Positions 18,310 through 26,421 of a stretch of DNA of 64,000 nt are shown in pieces. Each line of letters starts with the position of its first letter. Within the stretch, counting starts at the first letter, position 1. Below the pieces are notes generated by a model. That model made no database searches. It worked only from the letters and a program-made list of their open reading frames with translations, and was not told the DNA's origin. Both the position numbers and the translations under genes were made by a program. This DNA comes from Neopusillimonas aromaticivorans (GTDB lineage Bacteria > Pseudomonadota > Gammaproteobacteria > Burkholderiales > Burkholderiaceae_B), in the NCBI RefSeq assembly GCF_030344915.1, contig NZ_CP128233.1:744001-808000 (forward strand). Reading direction: 5' to 3'.

Positions 18310-18615
18310 ATGAAGCAATCTCGATTTACCGACAGCCAGATCATGGCGATCCTCAAGCAAGCTGAAGCGGGTACGCCCGTGCCGCAATTGTGCCGTGAGC
18401 ATGGCATGAGCAGCGCTTCGTTTTATAAGTGGCGCGCCAAATACGGCGGCATGGACACCTCGATGATGGCACGTCTGAAGGAGCTTGAGGCCGAAAACCG
18501 GCAACTCAAGAAGATGTATGCCGAAGAGCGTTTGAAGGCTGAAATGGTGCAGGAGGCGCTGCGAAAAAGTGGTAGCGCCATCTCGACGCAAGGAGATGGC
18601 GCAAAACGCCGTTAA
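18310..18615 (+). CDS. IS3-family transposase OrfA
   Basis: 101-residue DNA-binding protein: helix-turn-helix FTDSQIMAILKQAEAGTPVPQLCREHGMSSASFYKWR (split here as one domain, residues 5-41) followed by a leucine-zipper-like coiled coil MARLKELEAENRQLKKMYAEE. The RBS-like AAGGGAATTC lies upstream of the ATG. OrfB follows in a shifted frame, as in other IS3 elements. Confidence 0.88.
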   Translation: MKQSRFTDSQIMAILKQAEAGTPVPQLCREHGMSSASFYKWRAKYGGMDTSMMARLKELEAENRQLKKMYAEERLKAEMVQEALRKSGSAISTQGDGAKRR

Positions 18616-18962
18616 GCACTTTAAATCCAGTATCCGCCTGGCGTGCCAGGCGTTTGGCATCAGCGAAAGCGCCTACCATTATCAGGCCAAACACAACGAC
18701 GAAAACGAGGTCATTGCCGACTGGCTGATACGGTTGACAACGGCCCAACGCAACTGGGGCTTTGGCTTATGTTTCCTGTATTTGCGCAACATTAAAGGCT
18801 ACCCATGGAACCACAAAAGGGTGTACCGCATCTATCGTGAACTGGAGCTGAATTTACGCATTAAGCCCAAGAAGCGACTGGTGCGCGAGCGACCGGATCC
18901 GCTGGGCACGGCGACGGATATCAATCAAGTCTGGTCCGTCGATTTTATGCACGACCAGCTAA

Positions 18963-20540
18963 CCCGGAAATTTCACCAAAAGGAATCGGCGCATACCTTT
19001 AAGCCCGCATAAAATCGAGGTGCGAAACAAGATTTTGGGAAGGTAGCGCCGATGCCAAATCGTACCACTGAAGAGCTGAACTTTGGGCGCCTTGGACGCC
19101 GTCATTTGCAGGCCAATTTCCAGGGTGGAGACCTCAGTTCCGATGGCGGGCTGATGCTGTTGCGACAGATTGATGCACGCACCGGTTTGTCGCGTCTGGC
19201 CGCCAAGGCCCTGACCGATCGGCGTGCCGGGGGTCGGATTCGCCACCGCCTGCGCGATCTCATCGCCCAGCGCCTGTATGGCCTGTGCTGCGGCTACGAA
19301 GACCTGAACGATCACGACACGCTGCGCTCGGACCTGTTGATGCAAACGGCCGTCGGGCGCGATCAGACACTGGCCAGCTCGCCCACACTCAGTCGGCTCG
19401 AGACCGGTGCCAGCCGCGCCGATGCCTGGGCGCTGCATCAGGTTCTGGTCGAGCACTTCATTGCCAGCTTTGCCAGCCCACCCCAAGAGTTGATTCTGGA
19501 TGTCGACGCCTCGGATATCCCGTTACATGGTGAACAGGAACTCAAACAGTTCCATGCCTATTACGACCACCACTGCTACCTGCCGCTGTACGTGTTCTGC
19601 GGCCAGTCGATGCTGGCCTGCCTGCTGCGACCCAGCCGCATTGATGGTGCCCGGCATGCGTCGGCCGTGCTGCGGCTGCTGGTGACGCGGCTGCGTCAAG
19701 TCTGGCCGCAGGTGAAGATCATCATCCGGGGCGACTCCGGGTTCTGTCGTCAGCGGCTGCTGCGCTGGTGCGAACGGGCCAATGTGCAGTACATCATCGG
19801 CACTGGCTCGCAACACCCGCCTTCAGGCGCGTGTAAAACTGGCCGAACAGGTACTCGAGCGTGACTACCGACGCACCGGGTCCAAACAGCGCCTGGTCAG
19901 CGAATTCATCTATGCGGCCGCCTCCTGGAACCGACCGCGACGCGTACTCACCCGCTTGGAATACGGCGCCCAGGGCGTGAACCCGCGCTTCGTCGTCACC
20001 AACATTGCGGGTTCTGAGGCCGATGCGGTACAGCTGTATGACCAGCTGTATTGTGCCCGGGGTGAGGCCGAGAACCGCATCAAGGAAGCTCAGCTCGACC
20101 TGTTCGGCACCCGCGCCAGTTGCCACCGATTTGCGGCTAACCAATTCCGGCTGCTGCTGGCTGCGCTGGCCTACACCCTGATGCAGCGCCTGCGCGAATT
20201 GGCCTTGCGCGGCACAGAACTGGAACGGGCCAGCGCCGCCACCATCCGCGTGCGACTGTTCAAGATCGGGGCGGCCATCGTGCGCAATACCCGGCGCGTT
20301 CGAATCCTGTTGGCCTCACACCATCCCTTGCGCCACGTGTTCGCCCACGCGGCACACGCCATGGCCCCGTAGTTCTGAAAAAGTGCTGTCCCCGGCACGC
20401 TATAAAGCCATGGGGGTTGGGGCAATTGCGCCTGTGGCATCAAAAACACCATCCGCGCCATCATCTTGTCTTCGCTGCGAACGACTCCAGCCAGAGCGGC
20501 CAAAAAACGCTCGGATCACTTGGCTGATGAAAAGTCCGGG
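18963..20540 (+). mobile_element. IS1380-family element nested in the IS3 element
   Basis: 1578 bp between imperfect 15-bp ends CCCGGAAATTTCACC and (complement) CCCGGACTTTTCATC, flanked by direct repeats CTAA at 18959-18962 and 20541-20544. It carries one transposase gene in the same direction as the host IS. Confidence 0.88.
19052..20372 (+). CDS. IS1380-family transposase (one frame slip)
   Basis: DDE transposase of about 440 residues. N-terminal RRHLQANFQGGDLSSDGGLMLLRQID is typical of the family; LILDVDASDIPLHGEQE carries the first Asp, IIIRGDSGFCRQRLLRWCE the second, and YCARGEAENRIKEAQLDLFGTR the Glu. The frame shifts near 19805, between YIIG and LARNTRLQARVKLAEQV, so either a sequence error or an inactivating indel. 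The nest position implies it is younger than the IS3 copy. Confidence 0.85.
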
Positions 20541-21020
20541 CTAACCGATGGACGTGGGATTCGGTTGCTGAACGTCGTCGACGACTTTAACCGTGAGGGC
20601 CTTGGAATCGAGGTGGACTTTTCCTTGCCGGCAGAGCGCGTAACACGGGCCCTGGATCAGATCATTGAGTGGCGCGGTAAACCTGCCTGTATACGTTGCG
20701 ACAACGGCCCTGAATATATTGGCAAAACCATGCTTCAATGGGCTGCCAGGCAACGCATTACGCTAATCCATACCCAGCCTGGCAATCCGCAGCAAAACGC
20801 CTATGTCGAGCGTTATAACCGCACGGTGCGTTATGATTGGCTGGCCCAAAACCTGTTTAGCAGTCTGGACGAAGTTCAACTCGGTGCCACCGCTTGGCTT
20901 TGGACTTACAACAATGAAAGGCCAAACATGGCACTGGGCGGCATTACCCCACGACAGAAATTAGCCAGTAAATATTTAAATAGTTCTACTGCCGCTTACT
21001 GCTAAAAATGGGGGATTACC

Positions 21021-22075
21021 GCCTGTTCCAGCTGTTCGTTGAGCGTATGCCCATCGTACGGATTGCGATGAAATGCCCGCGCGCCCACAATCAAATTGCC
21101 TTTGAACGTGCTGGCAATCCCGACCTTGACACCGAATTCATAGGGCCGACGCGCTTTGCCCTTGCTGATGCAGTCGACTTCCGGAGCGTGCCAGGCGTAC
21201 AGCTAGCGCTGGCCTTTGACGCTCTTGCGCTGAGCGCTTTGGGCCGCGATACGATTTGCCTTGTTCAAGACCTCATCCAGGGCGGCGCGTACCGCCTGAC
21301 CGAGCACATTGGCCTTGCGATCCATCTCACGCGATAAGCGACCCACAATGGTTCGTTGACGTTTAATCGCCCGGCGCATGCGTTTGAACTGGCGGGCATG
21401 GGCATAACGCCCGGCCTGGCGGCTCAGTTGTGCGCCTTCTTTGGCAAAGGTTTGCTTGAGCGAAATGCCCACCGCTTTGGCGGCGTCCACCAGTTTGATC
21501 CGCGCGGTCTCTAACAGGCGGCTGTCCGTGGGGTGTGCAATCGCCTTCTCCTGCACGGTGCTGTCCACAATCACGCGGCTCAACTCCTGGGGCTTGATCA
21601 GCTTGAGTTCGACGGCCACGTTGATGGTCTGTGCCAGCAACTCTTCAACCCCTTCTTCGCCCAACAGCTTGCGAAACTTCACCAGCGTGGTGGCGTCGCA
21701 GGGACGGTGGTGTTCGAAATACGCCTGACCCGCAAAGAACTGCCATGTTGGGGTTTCACCCCAACGCTCAACCACGCCCTCATCCGATTCGTTGAACGCA
21801 TGCTTCAGATACAGCAGCGAAATCATGATCCGAAGCGGCACACGTGGACGACCGGCATTGCTGCGCGAGGCCTGACGTTGCGGCTTCTCACCAAACAAAT
21901 CCAGGTCCGGCATCGCCACCCCTTCGTGCGCTTTACGAACGAACAGGTGTGCCACCCGAGCCTCAAGTTCTTGCCATGGCATGCGCGAGGACAACACCGC
22001 CAACGGATGACGCAGGTCAATCATCTGATCAATGCGAGAACGGAAAAAATCATCGGTGGCAGGGCAGGCAAACAT
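21021..22075 (-). pseudogene. IS5-family transposase, C-terminally truncated
   Basis: From ATG 22075: MFACPATDDFFRSRIDQMID, the DUF772-type N-terminal domain, CDATTLVKFRKLLGEEG, and SRVIVDSTVQEKAIAHPTDS, which holds the first catalytic Asp absent from copy 2. A frame slip near 21205 is followed by YAWHAPEVDCISKGKARRPYEFG and then the gene runs into the IS3 element, losing the last Asp and Glu region. Not functional. Confidence 0.85.
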
Positions 22076-22196
22076 CGAAATAAAACTCCCAGAAAATAGC
22101 CTCTATTGGACAACAAACCGGGAGTTCCGGGTATCGGAAATTGCCCCAATCTTCAATGTTTATGCGGGTTACGGGGATTGTTCAGGGCCGACTAAG
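21021..22196 (-). mobile_element. IS5-family element copy 1, truncated by the IS3 element
   Basis: Same element as 40158-41582, in the opposite orientation. It contains the transposase start and about 60% of the gene; the part coding for the end of the protein is missing where it meets the IS3 end at 21020. Its terminal sequence ...CAGGGCCGACTAAG (to 22196) matches the end of copy 2. Confidence 0.8.
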
Positions 22197-22352
22197 TGGG
22201 CAACGCTTGCCAAATGCTCGCAAGACACAGCCCTTCGGGATATTACGGAACTACTGCAACACAATGTGCTGCAGAAAGCCACGGCCGGCGGCCGAAGCAC
22301 GCACTATGAAGTGCGTTATCTCGGTGGAAAAGCGAAAGCCTGTAGTGTCTAG
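22197..22352 (+). pseudogene. Fic-family gene, 3' end only
   Basis: Encodes KWATLAKCSQDTALRDITELLQHNVLQKATAGGRSTHYEVRYLGG, nearly identical to the winged-helix tail of the intact Fic protein at 41836-42987. All of the catalytic Fic domain is missing; the IS5-type copy abuts the break. A relic of a second fic gene. Confidence 0.85.
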
Positions 22353-22439
22353 AAAAACCCAATCTGGGTACGATAAGACCCAATATGGGCACAAGAGCAC
22401 TGACTCAACGCAAACAAACAAACTCAACTGGTGGTTCTC

Positions 22440-22502
22440 ATGGCAACCACCAGCATGGTTCATGTTCGTGTAGACGAAAAAATCAAGGCACAGGCCACAT
22501 AA
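22440..22502 (+). pseudogene. RelB/DinJ-type antitoxin relic
   Basis: Starts MATTSMVHVRVDEKIKAQAT, the typical ribbon-helix-helix N-terminus of DinJ/RelB antitoxins, then meets TAA where the family has Glu (GAA), followed by TLAY and loss of similarity as the zeta-type toxin tail begins. An RHH antitoxin remnant without its toxin. Confidence 0.65.
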
Positions 22503-22518
22503 ACTCTGGCATACGTCC

Positions 22519-23241
22519 TCAACTTAACCTGTCGAGAACGTACTCCTCAAACCAATGGGGCACCAAATCAGTTTTAAACTCCAATTCGGCCCCATCAGTC
22601 ACTTCCGCCAGCCAAATCCGATCCTGGCTGGAGTTGTCGAAAATATACGCTCTATCTGAAAGACGAATTGCATTCACCAACAGGTCAAGAGATCTGAAGT
22701 AGCGCTCAACGATCTTGTCCTCAGGCACATCGTGCCCATGCATCTTCACGCGGTACTGTACCCGCGAAATATTAATTTCCGGATCTTCCGTCGCTACATA
22801 GTAAAGATAAACCCGAAACCCAGCGGCCTTAGCAAGATGCAAAAAATCGACCTTGTCTGCTGACGACATCACCGTCTCGAAAGTGAAGTCAATTTTCTGC
22901 TCTAGCAACTTGTGGCGAATAAAATCGGATACGACAGAGGCGAAATAAGAATTGACCAACTCAGGGTCAAGACATAGCCGGTTATCGTCAAAACGAAGCT
23001 GAGAAACCGCAATAGAGAACCCTGCATTCGCCAGAAAGGTAGACTTCATGAAAAAGGCCAATACCTCTTCAGCATCAACGCGCACCTTGAACATGGACAA
23101 ATCAATGCAACCAGACTGTCGCCATGCTTTTTCTATCTCATCTGGATTGACATACACGCCGAGCAGCTCTTGCGGAATCACTTCCTTCATGGTGCTTTTA
23201 CCTGACCCATTCGGGCCGGCAAACATACGCAATCGTGGCAC
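22519..23241 (-). CDS. Zeta-toxin-family P-loop kinase
   Basis: 240 residues starting at GTG 23241. Walker A GPNGSGKST at residues 9-17, VNPDEIEKAWR (the Asp-containing zeta motif), then FTFETVMSSADKVDFLHLAKAAGFRVYLYYVATEDPEINISRV, a conserved zeta/chloramphenicol-phosphotransferase-like segment. Zeta toxins phosphorylate UDP-N-acetylglucosamine and poison cell-wall synthesis; other proteins with this fold have different substrates, so the activity here is inferred. It starts five bases after the small upstream gene, forming a toxin-antitoxin-like pair. More AT-rich than its core neighbours. Confidence 0.8.
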   Translation of the reverse strand: MPRLRMFAGPNGSGKSTMKEVIPQELLGVYVNPDEIEKAWRQSGCIDLSMFKVRVDAEEVLAFFMKSTFLANAGFSIAVSQLRFDDNRLCLDPELVNSYFASVVSDFIRHKLLEQKIDFTFETVMSSADKVDFLHLAKAAGFRVYLYYVATEDPEINISRVQYRVKMHGHDVPEDKIVERYFRSLDLLVNAIRLSDRAYIFDNSSQDRIWLAEVTDGAELEFKTDLVPHWFEEYVLDRLS

Positions 23242-23246
23242 GAAAT

Positions 23247-23480
23247 CTACTTCCTGAGGCTAATTTTTGTACCGGGGGTGACGGCCCTGCCAGGCCTCAA
23301 AGTCTTGAGAGTAGTACTGGAATGATCAGGATTCGACCTAACCAATTTCCCGTCCACGACCTCAAGCACACTGCTGCCTGATTTCAATGCGTGACGATAC
23401 GCCTTTTGAACAGCCTCCTTGGCAAGGCTTGGGATATCACTCTCCTGAATGGCTGTGTTTTTGGTTCCTGCTGGCATCAT
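23247..23480 (-). CDS. Small protein upstream of zeta toxin, candidate antitoxin
   Basis: 77 residues from ATG 23480, which has GGAG seven bases upstream (an open frame from 23588 lacks a good start). Contains SDIPSLAKEAVQKAYRHALKSGSSVLEVVDGKLVRSNPDGS-like helical and beta segments and a basic tail RPGRAVTPGTKISLRK. It resembles small proteins encoded before zeta-like kinases in proteobacteria and is not the Gram-positive epsilon antitoxin. Antitoxin role is inferred from position. Confidence 0.6.
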   Translation of the reverse strand: MMPAGTKNTAIQESDIPSLAKEAVQKAYRHALKSGSSVLEVVDGKLVRSNPDHSSTTLKTLRPGRAVTPGTKISLRK

Positions 23481-23655
23481 TTTCTCCAAACGATTAGCTA
23501 CCTGATATTTTGGCTTGTGCAGCCATGACGTTACAAGGCAACTACGGCCATGATAGCCTGAAGCCCGAGGAACGGCCAACGGTATCATGTTGTTGCCAAC
23601 AATCAGCCGGCAGAACGAGGCAACCCAGCTGCACCAAACTGTACCTACACCCTAG

Positions 23656-23805
23656 GAATTCGGTACAGTACAGGTACACTCACCAGTTCTTCCGATTTTC
23701 TTTAAACTACGCTAACCCACTGATTAACAATTACTTTTACCTATTTCAACCTACGCTCAGCTTCGCCCTTTTTCTCTGTACAAACACTGTCAAACGCAAA
23801 CTCAA
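23656..23805 (+). repeat. 150-bp island-end repeat, copy A (next to attR)
   Basis: Shares most positions over about 150 bp with 43572-43722. It contains GGTACAGTACAGGTACACT and ends CAAACGCAAACTCAA, running into the attR repeat. It is probably the attachment-proximal arm of the island recombination site. Confidence 0.8.
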
Positions 23806-23853
23806 AATCCCCCGCCGCAAGGCGTGCCGGTTCGATTCCGGCCCCGGGCACCA
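23800..23853 (+). repeat. Right attachment repeat (attR), 54 bp
   Basis: Perfect copy of tRNA-Leu bases 12614-12667. The 5' half of a tRNA is absent, so this is not a second tRNA gene. Confidence 0.92.
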
Positions 23854-23858
23854 AATTT

Positions 23859-23891
23859 AAAGGCCGCCTCTGTTTTGCAGAGACGGCCTTT
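23859..23891 (+). terminator. Displaced terminator of tRNA-Leu
   Basis: Hairpin AAAGGCCG-C-CTCTG / CAGAG-A-CGGCCTTT directly after attR; before the island arrived it would have followed the tRNA-Leu gene. Confidence 0.75.
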
Positions 23892-23967
23892 GTGTTTGGG
23901 TTCCAGGGGCTATGGGGATCTTGGGGCTCAGTTAATCACGCCATCGCGTCGCTTGGGGCAAATCTGT

Positions 23968-24966
23968 TTACTGATCAAGGCACATGAATTCCGGCATGGC
24001 TGGCGATGCGCGTCGCCAATTGAAAAAATCCTGATAACAAGAACGAACAGCCTCGACGTGCGCACCAATGGCACCGTCTGCCGCCTTAAGGAAAAACATA
24101 GGCTTATTCGCTTCCATGGCTAACGGCATCAAGCTTCGGTAGTGCTTTAGTTGGGCAAGGCAACATGGATCGGTCGCAACCGACGGCACATGGCCAGAAA
24201 TCGCTTCATGCAAAACAGCCTCCCGGTATACAAAAGGGATGCGATCCATCCAACGCATATAGGCCTTCACAGGGCGACTGTCCCTGATACCGTGTTGCAT
24301 GACCACATAACCCACTGGCATCATTTTGCCCGAAGGCACTGATATGCGGGAAGATGCGGGCAACTCGCCCAGACGCTTTTCCCAACCCTTACGCCATTCA
24401 CGTAAAGAGGGCCCAAGGTTTTTCAGGCCCTGCAGGGAAAACAAATCAGGTGCCAGTGGCAGCACTACCTGCTCTGAAGCGATCAGGGCGGAACGGTTGA
24501 TGGCACCCAGGTTCGGACCAACGTCTACTAAAATCAAATCCGCCGAGTGTGCGTTTGCCGCCTGCTCGATGATCCGGTGAAATGCAGTGATCACCCTGAA
24601 AGCGGCCTCTTGTCCATCGAGACACTTGGGCCAATTTTCGGATAACAAGTCCTCAAAGCGTGAAAGCGCCAGGTTCCCGCACACTAACCCCAGACGTTCA
24701 GCCACCTGTTCCACATGGGGTGGAACAATGTCACCCGTGCGATTCATCAAAGGCAACAGGCTTTCATAGATGGTGGTCTGACCGCTGCCCTCCCAAAAGC
24801 CGGCCAACCGTTCCTCATCCAAAAACATCGCGCTGAGATTAGCCTGTGGATCAAGGTCAACGGCTAAAGTGCGGATCCCTCGATCGGCGTACATCCACGC
24901 AAGATGGTAAACAAGAGAAGTCTTGCCTACCCCACCCTTGTTATTGAAGAATGCTATGGTTTTCAA
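23968..24966 (-). CDS. ParA/MinD-family ATPase
   Basis: 332 residues. Deviant Walker A NNKGGVGKTS (residues 8-17), switch I AVDLDPQANLS and Walker B LILVDVGPNLGAINR place it in the ParA/Soj family, which normally bind DNA as ATP dimers. There is no ParB gene and no parS-like repeat is evident nearby. The start is a TTG with GGGAG six bases upstream, inside the end of the preceding gene, so translation is probably coupled to the AlbA-type gene. In this setting it is more likely part of a two-gene system than plasmid partitioning. Confidence 0.85.
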   Translation of the reverse strand: MKTIAFFNNKGGVGKTSLVYHLAWMYADRGIRTLAVDLDPQANLSAMFLDEERLAGFWEGSGQTTIYESLLPLMNRTGDIVPPHVEQVAERLGLVCGNLALSRFEDLLSENWPKCLDGQEAAFRVITAFHRIIEQAANAHSADLILVDVGPNLGAINRSALIASEQVVLPLAPDLFSLQGLKNLGPSLREWRKGWEKRLGELPASSRISVPSGKMMPVGYVVMQHGIRDSRPVKAYMRWMDRIPFVYREAVLHEAISGHVPSVATDPCCLAQLKHYRSLMPLAMEANKPMFFLKAADGAIGAHVEAVRSCYQDFFNWRRASPAMPEFMCLDQ

Positions 24967-24967
24967 T

Positions 24968-26146
24968 CTAGTCTCCCTGGCAAAACCGCCAAAAAGGTTC
25001 GGTCATCCACTTCGAATTTGATGGGCGGATTACCATTTTTTGCATCGCTGCCTTTGCCCGCTGAATACCATAACCATAACGGTTGACATAGCCCAAAGCC
25101 TTCATCGCCTCAGCAAGCACCGGATTACGATAGCTGCTGCGCTTTTCAAGGGTCTCTGGGGTCACTTCACCATAGAGACCACCGGGACTGTGGATTTCTA
25201 TGCGGTCTGAAAACCAATAAAGCTTGACCGGGGTATTGGACTGATAATCCCTATGCATGATGGCGTTAAGCAAAATTTCCCTGACAGCCACTTCAGGGTA
25301 GTCAGAGATGCTTATTTCGCGCAGTACCGAGGCTGACTCGGGACGCTTGTGATTATTGGCCTTGATTCGAACTTCGACTTCTCGCAAAACCCCAAGCAAA
25401 TCGCCGGAAATCTCCGCCTCATCATCCGGCCTGTCCGTCAAGGTCGTATCAGGCAGTCGCAAAAACTGGATATACGCTCCAGGCAAATAAAATCGGGGAT
25501 TTTTGCCAAACAACAGCATGCCGGCGACAGTCGGTACATGATGCCGACTATCGAAGAACCGTAGCGAAGCCAGTTGATCTTCCAGTGATCGGTGGTTAAG
25601 CGCGATGACTTCCGGATCGATCACCTCTTGCCGGTAAACCTGGAATTGCAAAGTTGAAATATCACTTATTTCCGCCCCGCCAACGGGACTCGCATCGTAA
25701 CTTCGAGCTTTTGAGATTCGCTTCTCAGTCAGTATGCGTTCTTCCTGCTCGTTGGCAGTCGCCTTTCGTGGCCCGACACGAACCCAGACCTGACCTTTGT
25801 AACGCAATGGGGGCAAATCGGATGGTTGCACTTCCACCACGGCAACGTCGGTACCTTGAAGGGCCATTTTTGCCACAGAAATAACAGGTAAAGGTTGGAT
25901 GTTTCCATCAGAGCGTAAGGCGCCTAACTGTTCCAACAACTGTTCGGTAATCTCGATACCGGTAGGCCTACCATTCTTATCAACGCCAATCACCAGATAC
26001 CCGGGTTGCCTGTGATTCGATAGATCATTGGCAAAAGCACACACGGCTTGGCAAAATTTGTCCGTTTTGCCAATGGATTCTGTACGCTCAACACGATCGC
26101 TTTCCAGATCCGCCATCAGCGTGGCAAGTTGTTCTTGCGTAATCAT
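24968..26146 (-). CDS. AlbA/Schlafen-type DNA-binding ATPase-like protein
   Basis: 392 residues. N-terminal AlbA_2 (Schlafen-like) domain with ERTESIGKTDKFCQAVCAFANDL and YLVIGVDKNGRPTGIE, a central region, then a GHKL-type (HATPase_c_4) domain with VAVREILLNAIMHRDYQSN and FSDRIEIHSPGGLYGEVTPE, and a tail with RYGYGIQRAKAAM. Proteins of this layout are annotated as RecG-like or transcriptional regulators, with mostly unknown roles; several occur in phage defence loci. First gene of a two-gene operon with the ParA-like ATPase, divergent from the type I R-M genes. Confidence 0.8.
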   Translation of the reverse strand: MITQEQLATLMADLESDRVERTESIGKTDKFCQAVCAFANDLSNHRQPGYLVIGVDKNGRPTGIEITEQLLEQLGALRSDGNIQPLPVISVAKMALQGTDVAVVEVQPSDLPPLRYKGQVWVRVGPRKATANEQEERILTEKRISKARSYDASPVGGAEISDISTLQFQVYRQEVIDPEVIALNHRSLEDQLASLRFFDSRHHVPTVAGMLLFGKNPRFYLPGAYIQFLRLPDTTLTDRPDDEAEISGDLLGVLREVEVRIKANNHKRPESASVLREISISDYPEVAVREILLNAIMHRDYQSNTPVKLYWFSDRIEIHSPGGLYGEVTPETLEKRSSYRNPVLAEAMKALGYVNRYGYGIQRAKAAMQKMVIRPSNSKWMTEPFWRFCQGD

Positions 26147-26352
26147 TAAAGCGTGTCTCCTGAGACGGCCAAGGAAAAAATGAATCGGGCAAAGTTTTAC
26201 AGAGCTTTTGTTATCTGGGAATACACACCCATCCCTAGTTTACCGGCGAAAGCTTGACGACATCGCCACAGTGCGACCATTTCAGTCAACCCCGAATCCC
26301 CGCTTGTATCAAAATTTGACACATCCGCTGATACCCCACAAAATCCCCCGGT

Positions 26353-26421
26353 ATGATCGAGGCCTTTGACCTCGCCCACTGCGCCAGCGAGCGCCCGCAT
26401 TACCCGGAACCCATGGCATGA
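26353..26421 (+). CDS. Possible 22-residue leader ORF overlapping hsdM
   Basis: ATG 26353 to TGA 26421 encodes 22 residues (MIEAFDLAHCASERPHYPEP then MA); its stop overlaps the hsdM start as ATGA. No good ribosome-binding site is visible. It may be a leader peptide coupling translation, or chance. Confidence 0.3.
   Translation: MIEAFDLAHCASERPHYPEPMA

Larger units (their letters stand above)
18569..21005 (+). pseudogene. IS3-family transposase OrfB, split by IS1380-type insertion
   Basis: First part 18569-18962 (HTH_21-like region, KKRLVRERPDPLGTATDINQVWSVDFMHDQL with the first catalytic Asp). Second part 20545-21005 (ADGRG-like TDGRGIRLLNVVDDFNREGL with the second Asp region, IRCDNGPEYIG, and the Glu motif NAYVERYNRTVR). 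Removing 18963-20540 and one CTAA copy gives FMHDQLTDGRGIRLLNV in one frame. Inactive as it stands. Confidence 0.88.
18246..21020 (+). mobile_element. IS3-family element (interrupted by an IS1380-type element)
   Basis: Ends are GGTAATCCTCCC (18246) and the complementary GGGGGATTACC (to 21020). It carries orfA and a two-part orfB. The IS1380-type insertion at 18963-20540 with a CTAA target duplication splits orfB; removing it restores an unbroken DDE reading frame. It disrupts trfA on its left and abuts a truncated IS5-type copy on its right. Confidence 0.85.
12614..23853. mobile_element. 11.2-kb genomic island integrated in tRNA-Leu
   Basis: The last 54 bases of tRNA-Leu, from the anticodon loop to CCA, are repeated perfectly at 23800-23853, and a tyrosine integrase lies immediately inside the left repeat: the standard layout of a tRNA-targeted island. 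Contents are iterons, a TrfA relic, three transposable elements plus a nested one, toxin-antitoxin genes and gene relics. The displaced tRNA terminator follows the right repeat. Confidence 0.9.

Noticed and set aside
23800..23853. A second tRNA-Leu gene
   Set aside because: Only the 3' 54 bases are present; the acceptor, D-arm and 5' anticodon stem are absent. It is the right att repeat.
23968..24966. Plasmid partition locus
   Set aside because: No ParB-like gene or parS-like repeats are nearby; the gene is coupled to an AlbA-type gene instead.
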